From DASZIT01 sp035948855 (lineage in GTDB: Bacteria; Actinomycetota; Acidimicrobiia; Acidimicrobiales; RAAP-2), in assembly GCA_035948855.1 (NCBI GenBank), contig DASZIT010000109.1, positions 1-14,311 on the forward strand: a DNA stretch of 14,311 nucleotides, read 5' to 3'. Below, piece by piece: positions 1 through 7,113 of the stretch (its first letter is position 1; the number at the start of each line of letters is the position of its first letter). The notes beneath the pieces are model-generated. The model saw only the letters and a program-made list of their open reading frames with translations. It was not told the origin of the DNA and did not search any database. The position numbers were made by a program, and so were the translations under genes.

Positions 1-1426
1 CGGGGATCCCCATCGAGTTGGCCAGCCGGACATGGTTGGCCATGTGCCGGTACTCGCCGTGCACCGGGATGAAGAACTCCGGTTTGGTCACCGACATGAG
101 GGTGGACAGTTCCCCTTGCCGGGCGTGCCCGCTCACGTGCACGGTGTCGACCCCCGAATGGATCACCTCCACCCCGCGGCGGTAGAGGCTGTCGATGACC
201 CGCCCCACCGACCACTCGTTGCCGGGGATCGGGTGGGCGCTGATCACCACCACATCGTCCTCCCGGAGTTTGAAGAAGCGGTTCTCCCCCACCGCCAACC
301 GTGAGAGGGCCGACATCGGCTCACCCTGGGAGCCGGTGGAGATCACGCACACCTGGCCGGGGGGCAGCCCGTCCACCTGCTCGATGTCGACCATGGCCCG
401 GTCGGGGATGGTCAGCAGGCCGAGCTGCCGGGCCAGGGCGACGTTCTTCTGCATCGACCGGCCGAGGGTGGCCACCTTCCGGCCGCCGGCGATGGCGGCG
501 TCGGCCACCTGCTGGACCCGGTGGATGTGGCTGGCGAAGCAGGTGACCACGAACCGCCGGTCGGGGCGCTCGAGGAACACCCGGCGCAGGGTGGCCCCCA
601 CCGTCGACTCCGACGGGGTGAAGCCCGGCTCCTCGGCGTTGGTCGAGTCACTGAGCAGGAGGCGGATGCCGGGGTCGGAGGCCAGCGCCCCCATCCGGGC
701 CAGGTCCGTCCGGCGGCTGTCAACCGGATGGAGGTCGAGCTTGAAGTCACCCGAGTGGAGGATGATCCCCTGCGGGGTGTGGAAGGCGGTGGCGAACGCC
801 TGGGGCACCGAGTGGGTGACCGGGATGAACTCGACGTCGCAGGGGCCGATGCGGCGGCGCTCGCCGTCCCGGACCGGGATCCACTTCACCTGGCTGGCCA
901 GGCCGGCCTCGTCCACCCGGTTGCGGGCCAGCCCGAGGGTGAGCTCGGAGCCGTAGACGTCCACCGGGAAATCCCGGAGCAGGAAGGCCAGCCCGCCGGT
1001 GTGGTCCTCGTGCCCGTGGGTGAGGATGACGGCATCGACCCGGTCGGCGTTCTCCCGCAGATAGGTGAAGTCGGGGAGGACCAGGTCGACCCCGGGCATG
1101 TCCGGGTCGGGGAACATGATGCCGACGTCGAGGATGAGGATGCGCCCGTCGACCTCGATGCAGGCGCAGTTCCGGCCGATCTCCCCGAGGCCCCCGAGGA
1201 AGACGATGCGAACCGGGGAACCGCCCTTCGATCCGCGGGCGCCACCACCGGACGACTCGGGTTGCCGTTGGCCCTTCTTGTGACCGGACCCCTTCGCCTC
1301 GTGGCCGGATCCCTTGGCCGGCTGGCCGGATCCTTTGGCCTCGTGGCCGGATCCCTGCCGTTTGGCCGGGGCCGCCCCCTTGTTCCCCTGCTTCTTGGCC
1401 CCGCCGGCCCGGGCCGGATCAGCCAA
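1..1426 (-). CDS. rnj: Ribonuclease J, 3' end cut by window edge
   Basis: RNase J is a metallo-beta-lactamase/beta-CASP ribonuclease with 5'-3' exo- and endonuclease activity in mRNA decay and rRNA maturation. Visible motifs are HGHEDH (137-142), VTHS (H205), HSGDFKLD (H224, D227), SDSTNAE, GSQGEP, HVSGH (430-434) and PVHGEYRH (H456). The spacing H137-H205-D227 equals that remembered for Thermus RNase J (H74, H142, D164), an offset of 63. So 475 residues are present and the C-terminal domain is lost at the edge. The enzyme core begins near residue 72. The preceding 70 residues are low complexity and basic, rich in KGSGHEA-like units. No ATG or GTG precedes the core in frame. The nearest start is TTG at 1426, overlapping the dapA stop by 8 nt (TTGGCTGA), which suggests translational coupling, but no good Shine-Dalgarno is seen. 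Family very sure; start uncertain. Confidence 0.93.
   Translation of the reverse strand, partial: MADPARAGGAKKQGNKGAAPAKRQGSGHEAKGSGQPAKGSGHEAKGSGHKKGQRQPESSGGGARGSKGGSPVRIVFLGGLGEIGRNCACIEVDGRILILDVGIMFPDPDMPGVDLVLPDFTYLRENADRVDAVILTHGHEDHTGGLAFLLRDFPVDVYGSELTLGLARNRVDEAGLASQVKWIPVRDGERRRIGPCDVEFIPVTHSVPQAFATAFHTPQGIILHSGDFKLDLHPVDSRRTDLARMGALASDPGIRLLLSDSTNAEEPGFTPSESTVGATLRRVFLERPDRRFVVTCFASHIHRVQQVADAAIAGGRKVATLGRSMQKNVALARQLGLLTIPDRAMVDIEQVDGLPPGQVCVISTGSQGEPMSALSRLAVGENRFFKLREDDVVVISAHPIPGNEWSVGRVIDSLYRRGVEVIHSGVDTVHVSGHARQGELSTLMSVTKPEFFIPVHGEYRHMANHVRLANSMGIP
1271..1354 (-). repeat. Four tandem 21-bp repeats in the RNase J N-terminal extension
   Basis: Read on the minus strand, four consecutive 21-nt units encode GSGHEAK, GSGQPAK, GSGHEAK and GSGHKKG. 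The first three begin GGATCCGGCCA. They lie in frame at residues 25-52 of the predicted RNase J, before the catalytic core. The product would be a flexible His/Lys/Gly-rich linker. Tandem units of this kind easily change copy number by slippage. Confidence 0.85.
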
Positions 1427-2327
1427 CCGACTGGCGATTCGATGAATGCTGGTGCAGCCGTTCGATGACCCCTCGGGCCTGGTCGACCAGTGACTCCGGC
1501 GCCTCGGCGTTGGGAAGCCGGCACTGGCCGGCCGGGAGTCCTTGGGCCCGGCAGGCGGCCTTGGCCGGCATCGGATTCGGGTACAGGTCGGAGCTCTCGA
1601 AGTCGTACGACTCGGCCAGCCGATGGTTGGCCACCCGGGCTCCGTCGAGGTCGCCGGCCCGGAAGGCGCCGACCATCTCGGCCATCGTCCCCCCCGCCCA
1701 GTGGGCAGCCACGCTGACGATCCCCACCCCGCCGACGGCCAGGAACGGGAGGGTGAGGGCGTCGTCGCCGCAATAGACCTCGAAGGTCTCGGGGGTCTCG
1801 GCCACCACCCGGGCGGCGCCGGCCGGGTCGTGGGTCGAATCCTTCACGCCCATGATGTTGGGCACCTCGGTGGCCAACTCGATCAGCAGGTCGGTGCCGA
1901 TCCGGCGTCCGGTGCGGATCGGGATGTCGTAGAGCACCACCGGGAGGTCGGTGGCCGCCGCCACCGTCCGGAAGTGGGCGGACAGCCCGGCCGCCGAGGG
2001 ACGGTTGTAGTACGGGGTCACCACCAGCACACCGTCCACCCCGCTGCCGGCCACCGACTGGGTGAAGCTCACCGCGTGGGCGGTGTCGTTGCTGCCGGTG
2101 GAGGCGATGATCGGGACGTTCACCGCGTCGGCCACCGCCCGGAACAGGTCGAGGGCCTCGCCGTCGGTCAGCACCGGTCCCTCGCCGGTGGTGCCGGCCA
2201 GGACCAGGCCATCGGACCCGGTGCTCACCAGGTGGTCGGCCAGGGCCACCGCGCCGTCGACGTCCAGGGCCCCGTCGCTATGGAAGGGCGTGACCATGGC
2301 GGTCACCACCGAACCGAATCGCCCCAT
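1419..2327 (-). CDS. dapA: 4-hydroxy-tetrahydrodipicolinate synthase
   Basis: DapA condenses pyruvate with aspartate semialdehyde, the first committed step to diaminopimelate and lysine. It is a (beta/alpha)8 class I aldolase of 302 residues, normal for the family. Catalytic positions fall at nearly the same numbers as in the E. coli enzyme: GTTGE at 45-49, PYYN with Y107, Y133 and R138 in LYDIPIRTG, and the Schiff-base lysine K162 in GVKDST. The ATG at 2327 has a GAGGGG Shine-Dalgarno about 9 nt upstream. That element lies in one arm of a possible hairpin (2339-2377). The stop overlaps the presumed TTG start of rnj. dapA is separated from dapB by three unrelated genes, but both lie on the same strand in one block. 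Nothing is missing from the active site. Confidence 0.97.
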   Translation of the reverse strand: MGRFGSVVTAMVTPFHSDGALDVDGAVALADHLVSTGSDGLVLAGTTGEGPVLTDGEALDLFRAVADAVNVPIIASTGSNDTAHAVSFTQSVAGSGVDGVLVVTPYYNRPSAAGLSAHFRTVAAATDLPVVLYDIPIRTGRRIGTDLLIELATEVPNIMGVKDSTHDPAGAARVVAETPETFEVYCGDDALTLPFLAVGGVGIVSVAAHWAGGTMAEMVGAFRAGDLDGARVANHRLAESYDFESSDLYPNPMPAKAACRAQGLPAGQCRLPNAEAPESLVDQARGVIERLHQHSSNRQSVG

Positions 2328-2338
2328 CTTGGTCAGCC

Positions 2339-2377
2339 CCTCATCAGGTGTGTCTCGGAGTTGACACCACGATGAGG
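2339..2377 (-). promoter_or_regulatory. Possible hairpin overlapping the dapA ribosome binding site
   Basis: On the minus strand CCTCATC (2377-2371) can pair with GATGAGG (2345-2339). Inside it, GTGTC (2367-2363) can pair with GACAC (2354-2350), leaving an 8-nt apical loop and a small internal loop. The 3' arm runs into the GAGGGG Shine-Dalgarno of dapA, so a folded RNA would partly hide it. It lies in the 104-nt gap between the diiron gene and dapA, where nothing else was recognised. It could instead be a DNA operator. No U-tract follows, so a terminator is unlikely. Folding was judged by eye. Confidence 0.45.
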
Positions 2378-2431
2378 CAGGCTACCAGCAGGGACGGGCG
2401 GCTCCGGCCCTGCTGGGAGTCGACCGCGCGG

Positions 2432-3556
2432 CTACGACGCCGGGGTCGGGACGGCGGCGAAGGAGTCGTACTCCTCGCCGGTGTCCTCCCACGACTCGAA
2501 CTCGATGACGCCCAGCTCGGTGAACTTGGTCCGGAGCCAGCCGTCGGCGGCGTCCAGCAGCCCGAGCTTTCGACAGTTGGGGACGATCTTGGAGAACAGC
2601 AGGGCCTGGAACTGTGCCCGCTCCGGGGCCTGCTGCACCAGCGGCACGATGGCCTTGGGGTCGATGCCCATCCGGTCCCACACCTCCTGTTGCAGGAAGC
2701 GGTCCCGCATCCGCACCGCCGCCTCGAAGGCGAACTCCTGGCGCTCCCGGAGCTCGTGGGCGTTGAGACCCTGGTAGTACTCCTGGAGGCTGAGCACGCC
2801 GAAGGCCACGTGACGGGCCTCGTCGGCCATCACGTAACGCAGCAGCTGCTTGAGCAGCGGATCCTGGGTCAGCTGGGCCATGAACCCGAAGGCGGCCAAG
2901 GCCAATCCTTCGACCATGATCTGCATGCCCAGGTAGGTCATGTCCCACCGGGAGTCGGCGATGATGTCGTCGAGCAGCATCCGGAGGTGGGCGTTGATCG
3001 GATAGTGGCCCGAGCACTTCTCGTCGAGGTACTTGGCGAAGACCTCGACGTGGCGGGCCTCGTCCATCACCTGGGTGGCGGCGTAGTACTTGGCGTCGAT
3101 CCAGGGAACCGACTCCACGATCTTGGCCGTGCACACCAGGGCGCCCTGCTCACCGTGGAGGAACTGGGAGAGTGTCCAGTTCTGGCTCTCCACCCCGAAC
3201 TGGATCCATTCCTTTTCCGACCACTTCTCCGCGGGAGTTCCGGTGAGGTCGACCCCGGCGGTGAAGCCACCGGAGGCGATGGCGTTCTCCTCGACCAGCT
3301 TCTCCTGGTCCACCTCGATCTCCCAGGGCAGGTCGGTCTCCCCGTTCCACTGGGCCTTCTTGGCCTTCTCGTAGAGCTTGTTGAGCTTGGGCCGCGATCC
3401 CTTCTCGTAGTCCCAGGTGAAGATGGTGTCGTAGTCGGAGTGCACCGCGTGCTTGCCGTCGGCGTCCTCGGTCCCGACCACGGACAGGATCGCCTCGAAG
3501 TCGTCGATCTCCTCTCGGCCGATGATGTCCTCGGTATTGCTCATGTCAATGCTCAT
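2432..3556 (-). CDS. Diiron ferritin-like protein, probable oxidase/oxygenase
   Basis: The 374-residue protein carries the ligand pattern of diiron-carboxylate four-helix bundles: E136 (HGEQGA), E166 and H169 (MDEARHVEVF), E216 (VEGLAL), E246 and H249 (ADEARHVAFG). Each E-to-E gap is 30 residues. The order resembles ribonucleotide reductase R2-like and R2lox-type proteins (compare EEAKH, VEG and DERRH in those), but the N-terminal 110 residues, with a TWDYEKG segment, differ. No signal peptide or membrane segment is seen, so it is likely cytoplasmic. The substrate cannot be read from sequence; oxygenation, desaturation or N-oxidation of a small molecule or lipid are possible. The ATG at 3556 follows an AGGGGG Shine-Dalgarno by about 8 nt and overlaps the upstream TetR stop as ATGA, implying co-translation. 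The frame stays open upstream to 4213, but that part is antisense-like shadow of tetR. Confidence 0.85.
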   Translation of the reverse strand: MSIDMSNTEDIIGREEIDDFEAILSVVGTEDADGKHAVHSDYDTIFTWDYEKGSRPKLNKLYEKAKKAQWNGETDLPWEIEVDQEKLVEENAIASGGFTAGVDLTGTPAEKWSEKEWIQFGVESQNWTLSQFLHGEQGALVCTAKIVESVPWIDAKYYAATQVMDEARHVEVFAKYLDEKCSGHYPINAHLRMLLDDIIADSRWDMTYLGMQIMVEGLALAAFGFMAQLTQDPLLKQLLRYVMADEARHVAFGVLSLQEYYQGLNAHELRERQEFAFEAAVRMRDRFLQQEVWDRMGIDPKAIVPLVQQAPERAQFQALLFSKIVPNCRKLGLLDAADGWLRTKFTELGVIEFESWEDTGEEYDSFAAVPTPAS

Positions 3557-4335
3557 CGCACGTCCCCCTTGGAAGGTGTGGTGGTGGTTGGGTAGGTGTG
3601 TTGGTGGTCGGACGGATGGAACCGATCGGCCTGCATGGCCCGGTCGGCGGCAATCGGGGCGAGATCTACGGGTTGTGACCGGTCGGGTGAGCGCAGGGCG
3701 GTGATCCCCGGCAGCACGAACGTCTCGATCAGGTGACGGGCCCGGGCAGGGTCGGTGAGATCCATCTGGCTCGAAGGGGCGATGCAGTAGGAGAGCACGA
3801 TCCGGGTGGCCCACTCCGCCACCCGGGCGGCCTCCTCGGGATCCATCCATCGGATCAGGAACGGCGAGATGAAGCGGGCGGCGGTGCCCAGCAGCCGGTT
3901 GGACTCGTCGAAGGCCAGATGGCCGAGGACCACGTCGGGCTCGTGGGCGACCATGTAGGTGAGGGCCGGGTGGCGGGTGATCCGGGTCACCGCCTCGACG
4001 ATGCCGATGACCAGCACATCGGAGAGATCCTCGGCGGCGCCCATCCGGGCCCCCAGGGCGGAGAACAACCGGGCCATCTCCGTCTCGGCCACCGCGCCCA
4101 GCAGTTCGTCCTTGCCCCCGGGGAAGACCCGATAGACGGTGGCCCGGGAGACGCCGGCCCCCTGGGCCACGTCGTCGACGGTGGTCTTGGCCGTCCCCTG
4201 CCGGGCGATGCACTCGAGGGCGGCATCCACCAGGCGGGTCCGGTGGGAGGAGACCCGGTCCGCGGCGTCAGGAACCCCCGACGCCCCCTCGGAATCCGTC
4301 CGCACGACTTGGAGCCGCACCCCCTGTGCTGTCAC
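3553..4335 (-). CDS. TetR-family regulator 1, adjacent to the diiron gene
   Basis: A 260-residue TetR-type repressor with the N-terminal helix-turn-helix at about 48-72 (KTTVDDVAQGAGVSRATVYR, then VFPGGKDELL). The remaining helical part should bind a ligand and dimerise. It is longer than usual: about 30 residues precede the first HTH helix, and a His/Thr/Pro-rich tail of about 30 residues overlaps the DNA carrying the ribosome binding site of the next gene. The start is GTG at 4335 with no Shine-Dalgarno. A predicted promoter places the transcription start at or within a few bases of it, so the mRNA may be leaderless. The stop overlaps the diiron gene start by 4 nt, so this protein very likely controls that gene and itself. 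It resembles TetR 2 in the HTH and in the RMVLSY/RIVLSY region. The ligand is unknown. Confidence 0.9.
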   Translation of the reverse strand: MTAQGVRLQVVRTDSEGASGVPDAADRVSSHRTRLVDAALECIARQGTAKTTVDDVAQGAGVSRATVYRVFPGGKDELLGAVAETEMARLFSALGARMGAAEDLSDVLVIGIVEAVTRITRHPALTYMVAHEPDVVLGHLAFDESNRLLGTAARFISPFLIRWMDPEEAARVAEWATRIVLSYCIAPSSQMDLTDPARARHLIETFVLPGITALRSPDRSQPVDLAPIAADRAMQADRFHPSDHQHTYPTTTTPSKGDVR

Positions 4336-4342
4336 GTTTGGA

Positions 4343-4372
4343 ACAGTAGGTCGATATTTGTCTCATTGTCAA
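4343..4372 (-). promoter_or_regulatory. Predicted promoter of TetR 1/diiron pair, leaderless
   Basis: On the minus strand a perfect -35 TTGACA (4372-4367) is followed after 18 nt by TACTGT (4348-4343). The GTG start of TetR 1 (4335) is 8 nt after the -10, which puts +1 at or next to the start codon. The -35 overlaps the TGA stop of TetR 2. This short AT-richer stretch stands out from its GC-rich surroundings. TetR autoregulation here is likely, but no clear palindrome was found. Confidence 0.55.
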
Positions 4373-4965
4373 GGACCGTCGCCCCGGCTCCCGGGCTCGG
4401 GCCCGACCACCACCCCGGCCAGCAGCTCGCCCCGCACCAGCTCCGAGACCTGGGCGGGGTCCTCCAGGTCCCACCGGCCGGGCGAGGCCATATAGGACAG
4501 CACCATCCGGGCCAGGAAGTCGGCGGCCTCGTCGGGGTCTACCCCGGCGGCCAGACCGTGCTGGTGGAGGTAGGGGATCAGGAAGTCGGCAATCGCGCTC
4601 CGGATCCGGATGCTCTCCAGGGTGAGGGTCGGGAGCAGGGTCTCCGGCTCCGTCTGCATCACCCGCTGGAGAACCTCATGCTCCTGGATCGACCGGTGGG
4701 CGAAACGGATGCCCCGCTCCATCACCGCCTCCAGGCTCTCCGCCCCCTGGACCTCCTCGTAGAGCCGGCGGAAGAAGACCAGGAGCTGCCATACCACCAC
4801 GTCGTGGATCAACTCGTCGCGGCCGCCGGGGAAGTAGCGGTAGACGGTGGCCCGGGACACCGCCGCCTCCCGGGCGGCGTCCTCCACCGTGGTCTTGGCC
4901 AGACCCCAGCGGCCGACGCAGGCGTAGGTGGCCTCGATGATGCGCTGGCGGGTGTCCTCGGTCAT
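4369..4965 (-). CDS. TetR-family regulator 2, following dapB
   Basis: A 198-residue TetR-type repressor of typical length. The helix-turn-helix lies at about 24-45 (KTTVEDAAREAAVSRATVYR, then YFPGGRDELI) and the C-terminal part is a helical ligand-binding domain. Its recognition helix is identical to that of the next gene over SRATVYR, and the segments RMVLSYMASPGRWDLEDPAQ and RIVLSY...MDLTDPAR match in the same place near the C terminus. The two are clearly paralogues. The ATG at 4965 lies 8 nt after the dapB stop without a convincing Shine-Dalgarno, so translation is probably coupled to dapB. Its TGA lies inside the -35 of the following promoter. The target is unknown; the neighbouring diiron gene is the best candidate. 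Confidence 0.92.
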   Translation of the reverse strand: MTEDTRQRIIEATYACVGRWGLAKTTVEDAAREAAVSRATVYRYFPGGRDELIHDVVVWQLLVFFRRLYEEVQGAESLEAVMERGIRFAHRSIQEHEVLQRVMQTEPETLLPTLTLESIRIRSAIADFLIPYLHQHGLAAGVDPDEAADFLARMVLSYMASPGRWDLEDPAQVSELVRGELLAGVVVGPEPGSRGDGP

Positions 4966-4973
4966 CGACCGGG

Positions 4974-5765
4974 TCAGAACCCGAGCAGCGGCTCGAGCCC
5001 GATGGTCAGGCCGGGTCGGGAGGCCACCGCCTTGATGGCCAGGGCCACTCCGGCCATGAACGAGGTCCGCTCGTAGGAGTCGTGCCGGATGGTCAGGCTC
5101 TGTCCGACCGACCCGAACAGGACCTCCTGATGGGCGACCAGACCGGCGAGCCGCACCGAGTGCATCCGCACTCCCCCGGGGCCGGATCCTCCGCGGGCGG
5201 CCTCGACCATCACCGTGGTGGTGGCATCGGCAGGATACGGGTCGGTTCCCGCCTCCGCCCGGGCCGCCGCCATCCGCGCCGCAGTCTGGAGGGAGGTCCC
5301 CGACGGGGCATCGAGCTTGCCCTCGTGATGGAGCTCGATGATCTCGGCGGCATCGAACCAGGGGGCGGCGATCTCCGCGAACCTCATCATCAGGACGGCG
5401 CCGATGGCGAAGTTGGCGGCCAGCACGCAGTTGGGGGCGCTCTGGTCGGGCCCGGCGAACAGGTCCCGGAGGGTGGCGAGGTCCCCGTCGTCAAATCCGG
5501 TGGTGCCGACCACCGCATGGAGGCCGTGGGCCGCGCACCAGGCCAGCGTGGTCCGGGCCGCCGCCACCCGGGTGAAGTCGACCACCACCTCCGCACCGCC
5601 ATCGACCAACGCATCGAGCTCGCCGACGATGGCGAGGCCGCCGGCCGCTTGGCCGGCGCATTCGGGGTCGACTGCAGCCACCAGTTCGAGCTCGGGGTCG
5701 GCCGCCACCATCCGGCACACCTCTTGGCCCATCTTCCCCCCGGCGCCCACCACTCCGACTCGCAT
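4974..5765 (-). CDS. dapB: 4-hydroxy-tetrahydrodipicolinate reductase
   Basis: DapB reduces the DapA product with NAD(P)H to tetrahydrodipicolinate, the second step of the diaminopimelate/lysine branch. The 263-residue protein starts with a Rossmann dinucleotide-binding loop, GAGGKMG (7-13). It has GTTGF at 87-91, then the catalytic motif ELHHEGKLDAPSGT with H146 and K150 four residues apart, as H159 and K163 are in E. coli. Length and motifs are normal. The ATG at 5765 has a weak GTAGGG element about 8 nt upstream. The gene follows the M16 peptidase after 61 nt of GC-rich sequence with no clear promoter, and precedes TetR 2 by 8 nt. It is probably part of the same transcript as pnp and the peptidase. 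Confidence 0.97.
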   Translation of the reverse strand: MRVGVVGAGGKMGQEVCRMVAADPELELVAAVDPECAGQAAGGLAIVGELDALVDGGAEVVVDFTRVAAARTTLAWCAAHGLHAVVGTTGFDDGDLATLRDLFAGPDQSAPNCVLAANFAIGAVLMMRFAEIAAPWFDAAEIIELHHEGKLDAPSGTSLQTAARMAAARAEAGTDPYPADATTTVMVEAARGGSGPGGVRMHSVRLAGLVAHQEVLFGSVGQSLTIRHDSYERTSFMAGVALAIKAVASRPGLTIGLEPLLGF

Positions 5766-5826
5766 AGGGCAAACCCTACCGTCGGGGACCCCCGTCTCCC
5801 GGGGAGGCGACCTCCGATCGGTCGGT

Positions 5827-7083
5827 TCAGCCGACGCCCAGGGAGTCGGCGTCGAAGTCCGAGGCGTCGAACGGTCCGACCACCGACAGGGTCCGGGGGG
5901 CGCCCACCAGTTCGGTGGCGGCGGCGTGGACCTCCTCGAGGGTGACCGCCTCCACCCGGGCCACCACCTCGTCGATGGTCAGCACCTCGCCGTGGAGGAG
6001 CAGCCCGGCGCCGATCCTCCCCATCCGGGCCCCGGAGTCCTCGCAGGCCAGAATGGACTCCGCCCGGAGATTGCCCTTGGCCACCGCCAGCTCCCGTTCG
6101 GTGATGCCGTCGGCGCCCAGCGATTCGAGCTCCCCGACCACGATCTTCAGTACCTCGGAGACGTGGTCGGGCGAGGTCCCCATCCCGACGCTCAACACCC
6201 CGGCGTCGAAATACGTCACCCGATCCGACCACACCGAGTAGGCCAGGCCCCGGCGCTCCCGGATCTCCTGGAACAGCCGACTGGACAGACCGCCACCCAG
6301 CACGTGGTTGAGGATGGCCAACGGGTAGCGGCGCGGGTCGAACCGGTCAACCGAGCGCATGCCGAGGACGAGTTGGGTCTGCTCGGTGCCCCGCCGGGTC
6401 ACCTGCAACGGGATGACGGTGTCGCCCGGTCGGGTCCGTTCCGGGGTGGACCCCCCGGACGGGCCGGTGAACCGGGCCTCGAGGCCATCCACCACCGCGT
6501 CGTGCTCGAGATCGCCGGCGATGGCGGCGACCATGTTGCCCGGCCGGTAGTGCACCTCGAAGAACTCCCGGATCTTGGCAGCGGTCATCGCCTCGATCGT
6601 CCGGTGGCTGCCCAGGACTTCTCGCCCCAGCGGGTGGTCGGGGAACAGGATGGCGGAGCTCTGCTCGGCGGCCAAGTCGGAGGGCTCGTCGGCGTGCATC
6701 AGGATCTCGTCGAGGATCACCGACCGCTCGGCGTCGAGATCGGTATCCCGCAGGGCGGGCTGCCACATGATGTCGGAGAGGATGTCCAGCCCCAGGGGCA
6801 GGTGCTCGGCCAACAGCCGGATGTAGAAGGAGGTGTACTCCTTGGCGGTGAAGGCGTTGAAATCGCCGCCGACCTCGTCGACGGCTTCGGCGATGGACGA
6901 GGCCGAGCGGTCCTCGGTGCCCTTGAAGAGCAGATGCTCGAGGACGTGGGAGGTACCGGCTCGATCGACGGGTTCGTCGCGCGAGCCGGTGCCTACCCAG
7001 AACCCCAGGCACACCGAGCGGGCATCCGCCATCCGCTCGGTGACCAGAGCCATTCCCGAGCCCAGCCGGTCGGTGCGGATCAC
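5827..7083 (-). CDS. pepR: M16-family zinc metallopeptidase (insulinase/PepR type)
   Basis: The 418-residue protein has the inverted zinc motif HxxEH as HVLEH (H46, catalytic E49, H50) with the third ligand E126 exactly 76 residues after H50, in SVILDEI. The second M16 half carries EIRERRGLAYSVWS (R275, Y282), the usual substrate-binding pair. No signal peptide is seen, so it is cytoplasmic. M16 enzymes of this type resemble mitochondrial processing peptidase beta; the bacterial substrates are poorly defined. It sits directly after pnp, as pepR sits after gpsI in mycobacteria, which is why that symbol is used. The start is GTG at 7083, 30 nt after the pnp stop, with GGAG about 10 nt upstream. 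Confidence 0.93.
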   Translation of the reverse strand: MIRTDRLGSGMALVTERMADARSVCLGFWVGTGSRDEPVDRAGTSHVLEHLLFKGTEDRSASSIAEAVDEVGGDFNAFTAKEYTSFYIRLLAEHLPLGLDILSDIMWQPALRDTDLDAERSVILDEILMHADEPSDLAAEQSSAILFPDHPLGREVLGSHRTIEAMTAAKIREFFEVHYRPGNMVAAIAGDLEHDAVVDGLEARFTGPSGGSTPERTRPGDTVIPLQVTRRGTEQTQLVLGMRSVDRFDPRRYPLAILNHVLGGGLSSRLFQEIRERRGLAYSVWSDRVTYFDAGVLSVGMGTSPDHVSEVLKIVVGELESLGADGITERELAVAKGNLRAESILACEDSGARMGRIGAGLLLHGEVLTIDEVVARVEAVTLEEVHAAATELVGAPRTLSVVGPFDASDFDADSLGVG

Positions 7084-7113
7084 GAGTTGCCGGCTCCGAT
7101 CATGCCGGCGCCC

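Noticed and set aside
886..1773. A 295-codon minus-strand frame bridging rnj and dapA
   Set aside because: It is an out-of-frame reading of both genes, Arg/Pro/Gly/Ser rich, without recognisable motifs.
2328..2431. Lysine riboswitch ahead of dapA
   Set aside because: The gap is about 104 nt with one simple hairpin; the lysine aptamer is larger, with a five-way junction that is not present.
521..3595. Long plus-strand open frames opposite rnj, dapA and the diiron gene
   Set aside because: Same antisense-shadow composition; the opposite strand encodes proteins with complete catalytic motifs.
3557..4213. Upstream extension of the diiron protein to 593 residues
   Set aside because: That part is the alternative frame of TetR 1. 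The family-like protein begins at 3556 with a strong Shine-Dalgarno and an ATGA overlap.
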